Source: UBA7803 sp041690675
GTDB lineage: Bacteria; Pseudomonadota; Gammaproteobacteria; Pseudomonadales; Azotimanducaceae
Length of the DNA: 64,000 nucleotides
Assembly (NCBI GenBank): GCA_041690675.1
Contig: JAWLGU010000001.1
Coordinates: 1 to 64,000, forward strand
Direction of reading: 5' to 3'
The notes under the pieces were generated by a model. That model was not told the origin of the DNA and did not search any database. It saw only the letters and a list, made by a program, of their open reading frames with translations. Below, piece by piece: positions 32,805 to 41,118 of this stretch (the first letter of the stretch is position 1; each line of letters starts with the position of its first letter). Made by a program: the position numbers and the translations under genes.

Positions 32805-32861
32805 ATGGCCGATCTGGTGGTTTACGGTGCCCCGCTGTCACCTTTCGTCTGTCCAACATGA
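32805..32861 (+). pseudogene. 18-codon stub of a glutathione S-transferase gene
   Basis: A very good ribosome binding site (AAGGAGACCGACCC) precedes the ATG. The frame reads 'MADLVVYGAPLSPFVCPT' and then TGA. The first 15 residues are the conserved start of a glutathione-transferase N-terminal domain (the S-P-F-V of SPFVRK). After Val the sequence jumps, so the rest of the gene appears deleted and the downstream dehalogenase now begins a few bases later. The TGA is not a selenocysteine codon: no GST-like sequence follows it in frame. Confidence 0.65.
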
Positions 32862-32868
32862 GCCCGTC

Positions 32869-33858
32869 ATGACCGACTTCATCCGCACCCCCGACGACAA
32901 CTTCGCCGATCTGGCCGACTTTCCCTACCGGCCTCACTATCACGCCTGGCAGGACCTGCGGATGCACTACGTGGACGAGGGTCCCCGGGACGCGCCGGTG
33001 ATGCTGCTGCTCCACGGCATGCCCAGCTGGGCCTACCTCTATCGCGACATGATTCCGCCGCTCCTGGATGCCGGCTACCGCTGCATCGCCCCGGACCACA
33101 TGGGCTTCGGCCGCTCCGACAAGCCCAGCGACATCCACTGGTACACCATCGCCCGCCACACCGAGATCCTCACCAGCCTGATCACCGCTCTGGATCTCCA
33201 GCGCGTCACCGCGGTGTGCCAGGACTGGGGCGGGCCCACCGGTCTGGCCCAGGCGGTGATGATGCCGGAGCGCTTCGACCGGCTGGTGATCATGAACACC
33301 TGGCTGCACCACCCCGAGTTCGAGTACACCGACGCCATCCGCAACTGGTTCACGAACTGGCACGAAGGCGGCCTGTTCCACCGGCCGTGTCCGGACGTCG
33401 CGCTGCTGTTGTTGCTGTCCGGCGGACTCGCCGGGCGCGACGTGGTGTTTCCGGCGCTCACCCAGGGCCAGCCGCCGGCGCTCGAGGGCAAAGCGGCCGA
33501 GGTGTACCGCGGATTCTCCGCACCGTACCGCGGCCTGCCGGACGAGGCGTTCAACGGCTACCGCCGTTTTCCGCTGTCGATCCCCGCTAACAGCTACGAC
33601 AATGGCAACGGCGCCGCCCAGACCCACCATTACCGCCAGCTCCTGCAATGGTCCAAGCCCGCGCACTTCGTGTGGGGCTGCGCGGACGACGTGTTCACCG
33701 AAGCCTGGGGCCGAACCTGGGCCGAACGCATGAACGCGACCTTCGATCCCATCGCCGATGCAGGTCACTTCCTGCAGAGTAGCCACGGCCGGCAGGTGTG
33801 CGAGGCCATCCTCGCGCGCATTGCCGCACCGCATAAAGGAGCAACCCACGATGACTGA
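32869..33858 (+). CDS. Haloalkane dehalogenase (alpha/beta hydrolase)
   Basis: A 329-aa cytoplasmic alpha/beta hydrolase. Signatures are 'LLLHGMPSWAYLYRDMIPPL', the nucleophile elbow 'VCQDWGGPTGLAQAV' with Asp119 and the adjacent halide-binding Trp, and the base His300 in 'DAGHFLQ'. Asp in place of Ser and the QDWGG motif mark haloalkane dehalogenases, which cleave C-halogen bonds by hydrolysis to an alcohol, halide and proton. The TGA overlaps the next gene's ATG by 8 bp, so the dehalogenase and the DsbA-like isomerase are co-translated. Confidence 0.85.
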   Translation: MTDFIRTPDDNFADLADFPYRPHYHAWQDLRMHYVDEGPRDAPVMLLLHGMPSWAYLYRDMIPPLLDAGYRCIAPDHMGFGRSDKPSDIHWYTIARHTEILTSLITALDLQRVTAVCQDWGGPTGLAQAVMMPERFDRLVIMNTWLHHPEFEYTDAIRNWFTNWHEGGLFHRPCPDVALLLLLSGGLAGRDVVFPALTQGQPPALEGKAAEVYRGFSAPYRGLPDEAFNGYRRFPLSIPANSYDNGNGAAQTHHYRQLLQWSKPAHFVWGCADDVFTEAWGRTWAERMNATFDPIADAGHFLQSSHGRQVCEAILARIAAPHKGATHDD

Positions 33859-34362
33859 ACCCGTCGACGTCTACTGGTCGTTCCGCAGCCCGTACTCCTA
33901 CCTCGTGACCCCGGATCTGTTGCGCCTGCGCGAGGACTACGACGTGGACGTGCGCATGCGCATCGTCTATCCCATCGCCATCCGCGACCCATCCCTCGTC
34001 TTCGACCCGGCAAACCGCAACAAGTCCCGCTACATCGTGCTCGACTCGCGCCGGCNNNNNNNNNNNNNNNNNNNNNNNNNNNNNNNNNNNNNNNNNNNNN
34101 NNNNNNNNNNNNNNNNNNNNNNNNNNNNNNNNNNNNNNNNNNNNNNNNNNNNNNNCGCGCCGGCCTGGACCTCGCGGAACTGGATGCTGCCATCGAGGGC
34201 GGCGACCAGCTGGAGGAGGTGGAACGCAATCAACAGGCACTAACCGAGGCAGGTCACTGGGGGGTGCCGACCATGGTCGTGCGGGGTGAGCCCTTCTTCG
34301 GCCAGGATCGCATCGACACCCTGCGCTGGCGGCTGGACCAGTACGGACTGAAACGGGGCTGA
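33851..34362 (+). CDS. DsbA-family / 2-hydroxychromene-2-carboxylate isomerase-like protein, interrupted by an assembly gap
   Basis: The N-terminal part reads 'VDVYWSFRSPYSYLVTPDLL', typical of GST-kappa/HCCA-isomerase thioredoxin-fold enzymes in which Ser replaces the catalytic Cys (FRSPYSY). The C-terminal part after the gap reads 'HWGVPTMVVRGEPFFGQDRI', the cis-Pro and closing motif of the same family. A run of 100 N (34056-34155) hides the middle. About 68 residues are visible before it and about 68 after, so roughly 60-70 are expected to be missing for a normal ~200-aa protein. Likely role is glutathione-dependent isomerisation in ring-compound breakdown. Confidence 0.8.
34056..34155. 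other. Assembly gap of 100 N
   Basis: Exactly 100 unknown bases, the conventional placeholder for a scaffold gap of unknown size. It interrupts the DsbA-like isomerase gene. Both sides end in the short string 'CGCGCCGGC', but merging there breaks the reading frame, so real sequence is missing. Confidence 0.95.
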
Positions 34363-34405
34363 GGTCGGAGCGATTCCACGCGCCTCCACCAACGGAGAGA
34401 AGTCG

Positions 34406-35440
34406 ATGCAGCGAATACTGATCGCCTTGGTTGCCGCCGTCGCCGTCATCGGCGGGCTCGGCTACTTCACCGTCATGCATACGGCCGCAGGCCAGGATTT
34501 CCTGCTGTCGCGCGCGGTGAGCATGCAGGCCGGAGGCGGCGAGCCGCCCCCCGATGGACTTCGCGTGCTCGTCTGCGGCAGCGCCGCGCCGCTGCCGACC
34601 CAGGGGCGCGAGCAGGGTTGTCTGGCCGTGCTGACACCCGACCACTACTTCATCGTCGATGCCGGCGCCGGGTCGGCCAACACGATCGGGCTGGCGGGCT
34701 TGCCGGGTGAGCGGCTGAACGGCGTCCTGCTGACTCATTATCACTCCGATCACATTGCCGCGATCCCGACGATCAACCTCACCTCGTGGGTCGCCGGCCG
34801 CCAGGGGCCGCTGGAGGTGCACGGACCACCCGGCGTCGAGCGCATCGTCGACGGCTTCAACGAGGCCTATGCGCAGGACCGCCAGTACCGGACGGCCCAC
34901 CACGGTGAAGACTTCATGCCCATCGAGTACGGGGTGCTCGAAGCGGTGGAGCAGCCCGTCGAATCGGTACGCCAGCTCGGCGAGCTGACCATCACATCCT
35001 TCGCGGTGGATCACTCGCCGATCGATCCCGCGGTGGGTTACCGCTTCGACTACAAGGGCCGATCCGTGGTGATCACGGGCGATACCGTCGTGACCGACCG
35101 GCTGCGTGAGGCGGTGGACGGCGTCGATCTGCTGTTCTCGGATGCGCTGTCTATGCCCATCGTTCAGACCCTGCAGGAGGCGGCGGCTGCACGTGGCCAG
35201 CAACGCCTGGCCAAGGTGCTGTTCGACATTCAGGACTACCATGCGTCGGTGGCCGACGTCGCCGAACTCACCCGCACGAGCGGTGTCGGGATGACCGCTC
35301 TCTACCACATGGTACCGGGGCCCGGAAATGCGCTCATGGAGAACATCTTCGAGCGCGAGATCGAGGACAACATGCTGCTTACGCGCGAGGGTATGTGGTT
35401 CACGCTCCCCGTCGGCAACGACGACATCCTCATCGAATAG
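34406..35440 (+). CDS. Exported metallo-beta-lactamase-fold hydrolase
   Basis: A 344-aa protein with an N-terminal membrane anchor or signal ('LIALVAAVAVIGGLGYF'). The metal-binding motif 'LLTHYHSDHIAAIP' is near residue 110, later ligands lie in 'FAVDHSPI' and 'VVITGDTVVTD', and 'MTALYHMVPGP' is near the end. Overall it resembles the RNase Z-like MBL branch, but an exported copy is more likely a hydrolase of small esters or lactones. A 'GGAGAGAAG' ribosome binding site lies before the ATG. It follows the DsbA-like gene by 43 bp and is probably in the same operon. Confidence 0.85.
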   Translation: MQRILIALVAAVAVIGGLGYFTVMHTAAGQDFLLSRAVSMQAGGGEPPPDGLRVLVCGSAAPLPTQGREQGCLAVLTPDHYFIVDAGAGSANTIGLAGLPGERLNGVLLTHYHSDHIAAIPTINLTSWVAGRQGPLEVHGPPGVERIVDGFNEAYAQDRQYRTAHHGEDFMPIEYGVLEAVEQPVESVRQLGELTITSFAVDHSPIDPAVGYRFDYKGRSVVITGDTVVTDRLREAVDGVDLLFSDALSMPIVQTLQEAAAARGQQRLAKVLFDIQDYHASVADVAELTRTSGVGMTALYHMVPGPGNALMENIFEREIEDNMLLTREGMWFTLPVGNDDILIE

Positions 35441-35476
35441 CGTCGCCATGAAGCCGGATCGACAGTGGAGGCAACC

Positions 35477-35872
35477 GTGAGATACATCGGCTGGACCAGG
35501 CGCCTGGTGGCCCTGATCGCCATGCTTCCAGGTCTGCTGTTCATCGTCCTGGGGCTGAGATGGCTGGTAGACCCGGCCGGCGCCGCGCCAACCCTGGGGC
35601 TCACACTCGAAACGGGCTTCGGACTCAGCAGCCAGGTCGGTGACCTGTCGGCATTCTTTCTGGTGACCGGGCTCTGCATTCTGATCGCCGTCGTCACGCT
35701 CACTCGCAGCTGGTTCTACCCACCCGCCATGCTGTTGCTGTTCGCCGCCACCGGCCGGGTGGTGGCCTGGCTGGTGCACGATGCCGCGTTCGCGCCTCAG
35801 GCGATCGTCGTCGAGGTGGTCGTCGCGGGGTTGCTGCTGCTGGCGTCGCGCTATCTGCCCGAGCGCACCTGA
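35477..35872 (+). CDS. DUF4345-like small integral membrane protein
   Basis: About 131 aa from the GTG at 35477, chosen because GGAGG at 35467-35471 lies at proper distance. Four predicted membrane helices are visible: 'VALIAMLPGLLFIVLGL', 'LSAFFLVTGLCILIAVVTL', 'PPAMLLLFAATGRVVAWL' and 'AIVVEVVVAGLLLLASRYL'. The layout fits DUF4345-type four-helix proteins. It sits between a metallo-hydrolase and a sulfatase gene in a tightly packed plus-strand run. Function unknown. Confidence 0.7.
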   Translation: MRYIGWTRRLVALIAMLPGLLFIVLGLRWLVDPAGAAPTLGLTLETGFGLSSQVGDLSAFFLVTGLCILIAVVTLTRSWFYPPAMLLLFAATGRVVAWLVHDAAFAPQAIVVEVVVAGLLLLASRYLPERT

Positions 35873-35874
35873 GC

Positions 35875-37653
35875 ATGGCCAGCAGGCAGATATCCGCTGG
35901 CATCGTTGCGCTGGTCACGCTGGCGTTGGTCCCTGGGAGCTACGCCGAAGGCAGGCCGAACATCGTCTTTCTGCTCGCCGACGATCTGGGCTACACGGAC
36001 ATCGAACCCTACGGCAGTGAGGTCACCACGCCTGCCCTGTCGAGGCTCGCTCGAGAGGGGGTGCGGTTCACCAACTACCACACGGCCGCCAACTGTGCGC
36101 CCGCCCGGGCGATGCTGCTGACCGGCGTCAACAATCATCTGGCCGGCGTACCGAACATTCCCGAGATGCTGGCGCCGGAGCAGAGGGCTCGAGCGAACTA
36201 CCAGGGCGTGCTGGGGGACAACGTCGTGACCATCGCGACGCTGCTGGAAGATGCTGGCTATCACACCTATATGGCGGGCAAGTGGCATCTGGGAGCAGAC
36301 CCGGGCAAGCTGCCGAGCCAGCGGGGTTTCGAGCGGACGGTGGCGCTGATGGATTCGGGCGCCGACAACTGGGAGCAGCGCCCCTACCTGCCCATCTACG
36401 AACGGGCCAACTGGTTTGCCGATGGCGAGCGCTTCGAGTTGCCGGACGACTTCTATTCCTCCCGCTTCCTGATCGACAAAACCATCGAGTTCATTGCCAG
36501 CAATCTGGGCGACGGCCAGCCCTTTTTCGCCTATGTCCCCTTTCAGGCCGTGCACATTCCAGTCCAGGCGCCGCAGGAGTACATCGACCGCTACATGGGC
36601 ACCTACGACGAGGGCTGGGATCACCTGCGTGAGGCGCGCAACGAGCGAGCCGCCGCGCTGGGCATCGTACCCGAGGCGGCGCCGATGACCCGAATGCCGA
36701 CCACGACGGACTGGAGCGCCCTGAGTCGGGACCGCCAGCGCTACGAAGCCAAACGCATGGCGGTGTATGCCGGGATGATCGAAGCCATGGATGCCAACAT
36801 CGCCCGGCTCGTGGCCTATCTGGAAAGCCAGGACGTGCTCGACGACACCATTTTCATCTTTACCTCCGACAACGGCGCCGAGGGTAGCGGCGTGCAGGAC
36901 CCGACCTCGTTTCCCGGCAATCTGATCCCTTCGAACCTCGGGTACAGCACAGACTATGAAACGCTTGGCCTGAAGGGCAGCTACAACTCGATCAATCCGG
37001 GCTTCACCAGCGCGGCCGTGAGCCCCCTCGCCTTCTACAAGTTCTACACCGGCGAAGGCGGCCTGCGGGTGCCGCTCATCGTCTCCGGCAGATCGGTGCC
37101 GGCCTCGCCGGCACCAACCGGCGCATTTACCTGGGCGACCGATGTCGCCGCGACGATCCTGGCCTTCGCCGGCGTCGCTGCACCGGATGGTCGCTATGCC
37201 GGGAAACCCGTGCTGCCGATCACCGGCAAAGACCTGGGGCCGCTCCTGCGCGGAGAAGTCGAGCGGGTCTATGGCGAAAACGATGCGGTGGGCTACGAGC
37301 TGACCGGGCATTCCGCGCTTTTTCAGGGTGACCTCAAAATCGTTCGGAATCTGCCGCCACTGGGTGACGGCGAATGGCGGCTCTACGACATCGTCGAAGA
37401 CCCGGGTGAGACCCGGGACCTGAAGGCGGATCTGCCGGACCGGTTTCAGGCCATGCTCACGGCCTACGCCCGGTTCGAGGCGGAAAACCAGGTGATGCCG
37501 ATTCCCGCCGGCTACAGCCAGACGGGCCAGCTACTCATCAACATGCTCCGGGATCGGTTCGGCGCGGCGATCCTGGTAGCCCTGCTCACCATGCTGTTGC
37601 TGGTGCCGTTCGTCGTATACGTTCGAACACGCCGCAGATATGAAAAGACCTAG
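35875..37653 (+). CDS. Exported Cys-type sulfatase (arylsulfatase family)
   Basis: A 592-aa alkaline-phosphatase-superfamily sulfatase with a signal peptide ('IVALVTLALVPGSYAEG'). Metal-binding 'NIVFLLADDLGYTD' is followed by the sulfatase signature 'CAPARAMLLTG', where Cys74 should be converted to formylglycine. Then come 'GYHTYMAGKWHLG' and 'FIFTSDNGAEG'. A C-terminal membrane helix plus basic tail ('LVALLTMLLLVPFVVYVRTR') tethers it to the membrane. The expected reaction is hydrolysis of a sulfate ester in the periplasm. A formylglycine-generating enzyme is encoded at 49452-50354. Confidence 0.9.
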   Translation: MASRQISAGIVALVTLALVPGSYAEGRPNIVFLLADDLGYTDIEPYGSEVTTPALSRLAREGVRFTNYHTAANCAPARAMLLTGVNNHLAGVPNIPEMLAPEQRARANYQGVLGDNVVTIATLLEDAGYHTYMAGKWHLGADPGKLPSQRGFERTVALMDSGADNWEQRPYLPIYERANWFADGERFELPDDFYSSRFLIDKTIEFIASNLGDGQPFFAYVPFQAVHIPVQAPQEYIDRYMGTYDEGWDHLREARNERAAALGIVPEAAPMTRMPTTTDWSALSRDRQRYEAKRMAVYAGMIEAMDANIARLVAYLESQDVLDDTIFIFTSDNGAEGSGVQDPTSFPGNLIPSNLGYSTDYETLGLKGSYNSINPGFTSAAVSPLAFYKFYTGEGGLRVPLIVSGRSVPASPAPTGAFTWATDVAATILAFAGVAAPDGRYAGKPVLPITGKDLGPLLRGEVERVYGENDAVGYELTGHSALFQGDLKIVRNLPPLGDGEWRLYDIVEDPGETRDLKADLPDRFQAMLTAYARFEAENQVMPIPAGYSQTGQLLINMLRDRFGAAILVALLTMLLLVPFVVYVRTRRRYEKT

Positions 37654-37710
37654 CCGGATCAGCGATGTTTCCAGCGTCCCGTGACCACGCCAGATGGAGC
37701 TCGAGCAATC

Positions 37711-39127
37711 ATGGTTCGATTGACTGATCTACCCGACTACGAGAGAGACCACCTGCTGTCCAAGAACCTGCCGCCACTGGGGCCGCCGGTCTGGACCACA
37801 CCGATCAAACCGCTGAACGAGATGCGCCTGGCGCTGGTGACCACCGCTGGCCTGCACTACCGCGACGATCCGGCATTCGAGTTAGCCGACGCCACGTTCC
37901 GGCCGATCGACGGCCGGGAGCATCCGGACGATCTGGTGATGTCGCACAGCTCGGTCAATTTCGACAAGAGCGGCTTCGCCGAAGACGTGAACATCGTCTT
38001 TCCCCTGGGCCGGTTCCGGGTACTGGTCGAACACGGCATCGTCGGCAGCCTGGCCAACGTTCACTACAGCTTCATGGGCGCAGGGCTGCCGCCCCACGCC
38101 TACGAGCGCAGTGCCGCACAGGTGGCCGGCATGTTGAAACAGGACCAGGTCGATGCGGTGTTCCTGACGCCCGTCTGACCGAACTGCACGCGCGCCGTCG
38201 GCGCGCTCAGTTACTACCTGGAACGGGAGGGACTGCTGACCACGGGAATCAGCCTGGTGAGGGAGAACACGGCAAGCATGCAGCCGCCCCGCGCCCTGTG
38301 GGTGCCGTTTCCGCTGGGAAGGCCGCTGGGCAAACCGGGCGACGCCGACTTTCAGATCGACGTCATCAGAGCGGCACTGGACCTGCTGGATCGCCGTGAG
38401 GGCCCGGTGCTGGAGGACTATCCTCACGATGCACCATCGATTCCCGCCGAAAGCGCGGCGGCCTGCCCCGTGTCCTTCGCAAAGGACACCGCCGCTGATG
38501 ACTCATGGAAGTCGCGGTTGAGTCAGGAGCTCGGCCAGCTCAGACCCTGGTACGAGCTCTCCCGCCGTCGCCGTGGCGGCCGCACCCTCGTGGGCATCGC
38601 CGATCAGCCCCCCGAACTGAACGTCCGGTCCCTGGCCGAACATCTCGATGCCGGCTCGCTCCCCACTGACATCACCTGGCTGAAGCGAGCGATCGAGGAC
38701 ATCAAGGCTTATTACCTGGAGGCCACGACGGCGCAACCGGGCGACTACGACGAGCGTGAACTGCACGCCAGGTTCTGGCAGGAAACCAGTTTCGGAGCAG
38801 CCATTCTGGCCTTCTATCACCAGTTTCAGGAATCCGATGACGATCGGNNNNNNNNNNNNNNNNNNNNNNNNNNNNNNNNNNNNNNNNNNNNNNNNNNNNN
38901 NNNNNNNNNNNNNNNNNNNNNNNNNNNNNNNNNNNNNNNNNNNNNNNGACGAGCGTGAACTGCACGCCAGGTTCTGGCAGGAAACCAGTTTCGGAGCAGC
39001 CATTCTGGCCTTCTATCACCAGTTTCAGGAATCCGATGACGATCGGCTGAAGCTGATCGCACGCCTGCTCGCCCCGCGCGATGCGGTCGGTGCGGCGACC
39101 GGACCTACCGGAGGAAACACACGATGA
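37711..39127 (+). CDS. Selenoprotein of the glycine/betaine/sarcosine/D-proline reductase B (GrdB/PrdB) family
   Basis: Read with the in-frame UGA at 38176-38178 as selenocysteine, and with the duplicated 99 bp plus N run removed, this is a ~405-aa protein with Sec156 in 'LTPV-U-PNCTRAVG' (UxxC). N-terminal GrdB-like blocks are 'VMSHSSVNFDKSGFAEDVNI', 'VFPLGRFR' and 'GIVGSLANVHYSFMGAGLP'. After the UGA, 'ALSYYLEREGLLTTGISLV' and 'ALWVPFPLGRPLGKPGD' continue the same family without a break. A hairpin with loop 18 nt past the UGA supports recoding. Its stop overlaps the TauD gene by 4 bp. The start at ATG 37711 is preferred over GTG 37681. The substrate is unknown; aerobic proteobacterial members are uncharacterised to my knowledge. 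Confidence 0.85.
38176..38206 (+). promoter_or_regulatory. UGA selenocysteine codon with putative SECIS hairpin
   Basis: UGA at 38176-38178. A perfect 7-bp stem follows: GCGCGCC (38190-38196) pairs with GGCGCGC (38200-38206) around a GUC loop (38197-38199). The loop starts 18 nt after the UGA and has G first and U second, as bacterial SECIS elements recognised by SelB do. Seen directly; function inferred. Confidence 0.75.
38749..39046. other. Artificial scaffold gap flanked by identical 99-bp ends
   Basis: Bases 38749-38847 and 38948-39046 are identical over 99 bp, separated by exactly 100 N (38848-38947). Both copies encode the same protein segment ('ERELHARFWQETSFGAAILA'). The two contigs therefore overlap and should be merged by removing 199 bases, which restores the selenoprotein frame through to its stop at 39125-39127. 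A 99-bp overlap suggests a de Bruijn assembly with k near 99. Confidence 0.92.
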
Positions 39128-39978
39128 TCGAAATACAGCCCATCAAGGATGGTTTCGTGGCAGACATCGCGGGTGTCGAGGTGCCACGGCTCTCGGATCA
39201 GGATTTCGAGCGCCTGTACGCCGCATGGCTCGAGTACGGTGTTCTGAGACTGCGCAACCAGAACATCGACGAAGATCAGCTGCAGGCGTTCAGCGCCCGG
39301 TTCGGGCCGCTCGAGGAGATTCCCTTCGGGCGGTTGCCCGAAGCCGAGAAGGCCAAGGTGAAGAATCGATACGTGACGCAACTGTCGAACATCCTGGTCG
39401 ATGGCAGACCGATCGGCGGCCTCGGCAACGCCGAGGCCGCCTGGCACTCGGACATGACGTACGTGGAAACCCCGCCGTCCGCGAGTGTTCTGCTGGGCGT
39501 GGAAATTCCCCCGTCCGGGGGTGACACCTATTTCGCAGACCAGGCGGCAGCCTTCGACGCGCTGCCGGATGCGCTGCGCGGGCGCGTCGCCGGTCTGAGC
39601 ATCAAGCACGATGCGGCGCATACCAGCATCGGCAAGCTGCGACCGGGCTTCGAGCCCTTCGATGATCCCAGGGATGCGCCGGGCACCATCCATCCGATCA
39701 TTCAGATCCACCCGGAGACCGGCCGGAAGGTCCTGTACCTCGGTCGCCGGGAGTGGGCCTACGTTCCCGGCCTGTCACTCGAGGAGAGCGAAGCGCTGCT
39801 CGACGAGCTCTGGCGCTACGCAGCGCTGCCCGAGAACGTCTGGCGACAGAAGTGGCAGCCCTGGGACCTGATCATCTGGGACAACCGCCGTGTGCTGCAC
39901 CGCCGGGACGACTTCGATGCGCAGTCGCGGCGTCTGATGAAACGGTGCCAGGTGCTGGCCAGGGCGGTTCACGCTTAG
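39124..39978 (+). CDS. TauD/TfdA-family Fe(II)/2-oxoglutarate dioxygenase
   Basis: A 284-aa oxygenase with the facial triad His108 and Asp110 in 'WHSDMTY' and His259 in 'RRVLHRRDDF', plus the 2-oxoglutarate-binding Arg region near the C-terminus ('RRLMKRCQV'). The family hydroxylates substrates such as taurine, alkyl sulfates, phenoxyacetates or carnitine precursors using Fe(II), O2 and 2-oxoglutarate. It has a strong ribosome binding site (GGAGG) and its ATG overlaps the selenoprotein stop (ATGA), so the two are coupled. The neighbouring sulfatases make a sulfur-containing or sulfated substrate plausible, but this is inference. Confidence 0.85.
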   Translation: MIEIQPIKDGFVADIAGVEVPRLSDQDFERLYAAWLEYGVLRLRNQNIDEDQLQAFSARFGPLEEIPFGRLPEAEKAKVKNRYVTQLSNILVDGRPIGGLGNAEAAWHSDMTYVETPPSASVLLGVEIPPSGGDTYFADQAAAFDALPDALRGRVAGLSIKHDAAHTSIGKLRPGFEPFDDPRDAPGTIHPIIQIHPETGRKVLYLGRREWAYVPGLSLEESEALLDELWRYAALPENVWRQKWQPWDLIIWDNRRVLHRRDDFDAQSRRLMKRCQVLARAVHA

Positions 39979-40071
39979 CCCGAAGGGAAGAATCCGATAC
40001 CACGCTGGCGCCGCCGACGAAATGCGCTGCTGGTCCCGACTATCGCAAGCCCGCTGAAGGAGTAATTCGCC

Positions 40072-41118
40072 ATGACCGACGGTCTGCTGCCGCTGCGCGG
40101 CTCACCCGGCTCACCCTACACCCGAAAGATGCTGGCGGTGCTGCGCTACCGCCGGATTCCCTACCGCTACATCCAGGGCAACGACCCCAAGGCCTTCGAC
40201 CTGCCGGAACCCAAGGTCCGCCTGATTCCGGTGTTCTACTTCACCAACGACGAGGGCGAGCTCACCGCCGAGGTGGACAGCACCCCCATCATCCGTCGAC
40301 TGGAGGACGAGTACGCCGGCCGTTCGATCATCCCGGACGACCCAGCCGTGGCGTTTCTCAACTATCTCATCGAGGACTACGGCGACGAGTGGCTGACCAA
40401 ATGCATGTTCCACTACCGCTGGTACTACGACGCCGACGTGGACATGGCCGGCTCGGTGCTGCCCCACTACGCCGACGTCTCCCAGCCGGACGAGCAGATC
40501 GCGAAGCTGAAGCAGGAATTCTCCGCGCGGCAGATCGGCCGCCTCTACGTGGTCGGCTCCAACGACACCACCGCGCCGGTGATCGAGGACAGCTACCGGC
40601 GTTTCCTCGGCTGCCTCAACGAGCACCTGAAGCACTACCCGTTCCTGCTCGGCCGCCGGCCCGGCTCCGGCGACTTCGGCTGCTTCGGGCAGCTCACCCA
40701 GCTCGTTCAGTTCGACCCGACACCCTCGGCCATCGCCGCCCGCCAGTATCCGCGGGTACATGCCTGGGTGAGCAAGATGGACGACCTGTCGGGCCTGGAA
40801 CCCGGCGCCGACGATTTCGTGGACGCCGACGCGCTGCCGGAGACCCTCAGGGCCCTGCTCGGCGAGATCGGCCGCACCTACGTGCCGGTGATGCTGGCCA
40901 ACGCCAGGGCCCTGGACCAGGGTCTCGACAAGGTCGAGACGGTGGTGGAAGGCAAAGCGTGGGAACAGCAGCCGTTCCCCTATCAGGGCAAGTGCCTGCA
41001 GTGGCTGCGGGTGGAATACGCGCGTCTGGGGGACGCGGATCGGGACCGGGTCGACGCCATGCTCGCCGGCACCGGCTGCGAGGCGCTGGTCGCCCCGGCG
41101 CAGGAGAAGGCGACATGA
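40072..41118 (+). CDS. Glutathione S-transferase N-terminal domain protein (long form)
   Basis: A 348-aa protein with a thioredoxin-fold GST N-terminal domain ('LRGSPGSPYTRKMLAVLRYR', 'VRLIPVFYF', then 'VDSTPIIRRLEDEY'). A long helical C-terminal region follows ('YPFLLGRRPGSGDFGCFGQL'). Length exceeds the ~210 aa of standard GSTs, as in several uncharacterised long GST-like proteins. GAAGGAG precedes the ATG. The last bases overlap the start of a broken crotonase gene (ATGA). Expected activity: glutathione conjugation or reductive dehalogenation; the substrate is unknown. Confidence 0.8.
   Translation: MTDGLLPLRGSPGSPYTRKMLAVLRYRRIPYRYIQGNDPKAFDLPEPKVRLIPVFYFTNDEGELTAEVDSTPIIRRLEDEYAGRSIIPDDPAVAFLNYLIEDYGDEWLTKCMFHYRWYYDADVDMAGSVLPHYADVSQPDEQIAKLKQEFSARQIGRLYVVGSNDTTAPVIEDSYRRFLGCLNEHLKHYPFLLGRRPGSGDFGCFGQLTQLVQFDPTPSAIAARQYPRVHAWVSKMDDLSGLEPGADDFVDADALPETLRALLGEIGRTYVPVMLANARALDQGLDKVETVVEGKAWEQQPFPYQGKCLQWLRVEYARLGDADRDRVDAMLAGTGCEALVAPAQEKAT

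Noticed and set aside
32859..32861. TGA of the GST stub as a third selenocysteine codon
   Set aside because: The sequence after it in frame is not GST-like and is replaced by the start of the dehalogenase; no domain continuity.
34046..34164. Merging the first N gap by the shared CGCGCCGGC
   Set aside because: Merging breaks the frame and leaves the protein ~65 residues too short, so unlike the second gap real sequence is missing here.
33695..35779. Long minus-strand frame that includes N bases
   Set aside because: Antisense to four real genes, with X residues from the gap and composition typical of a shadow frame.
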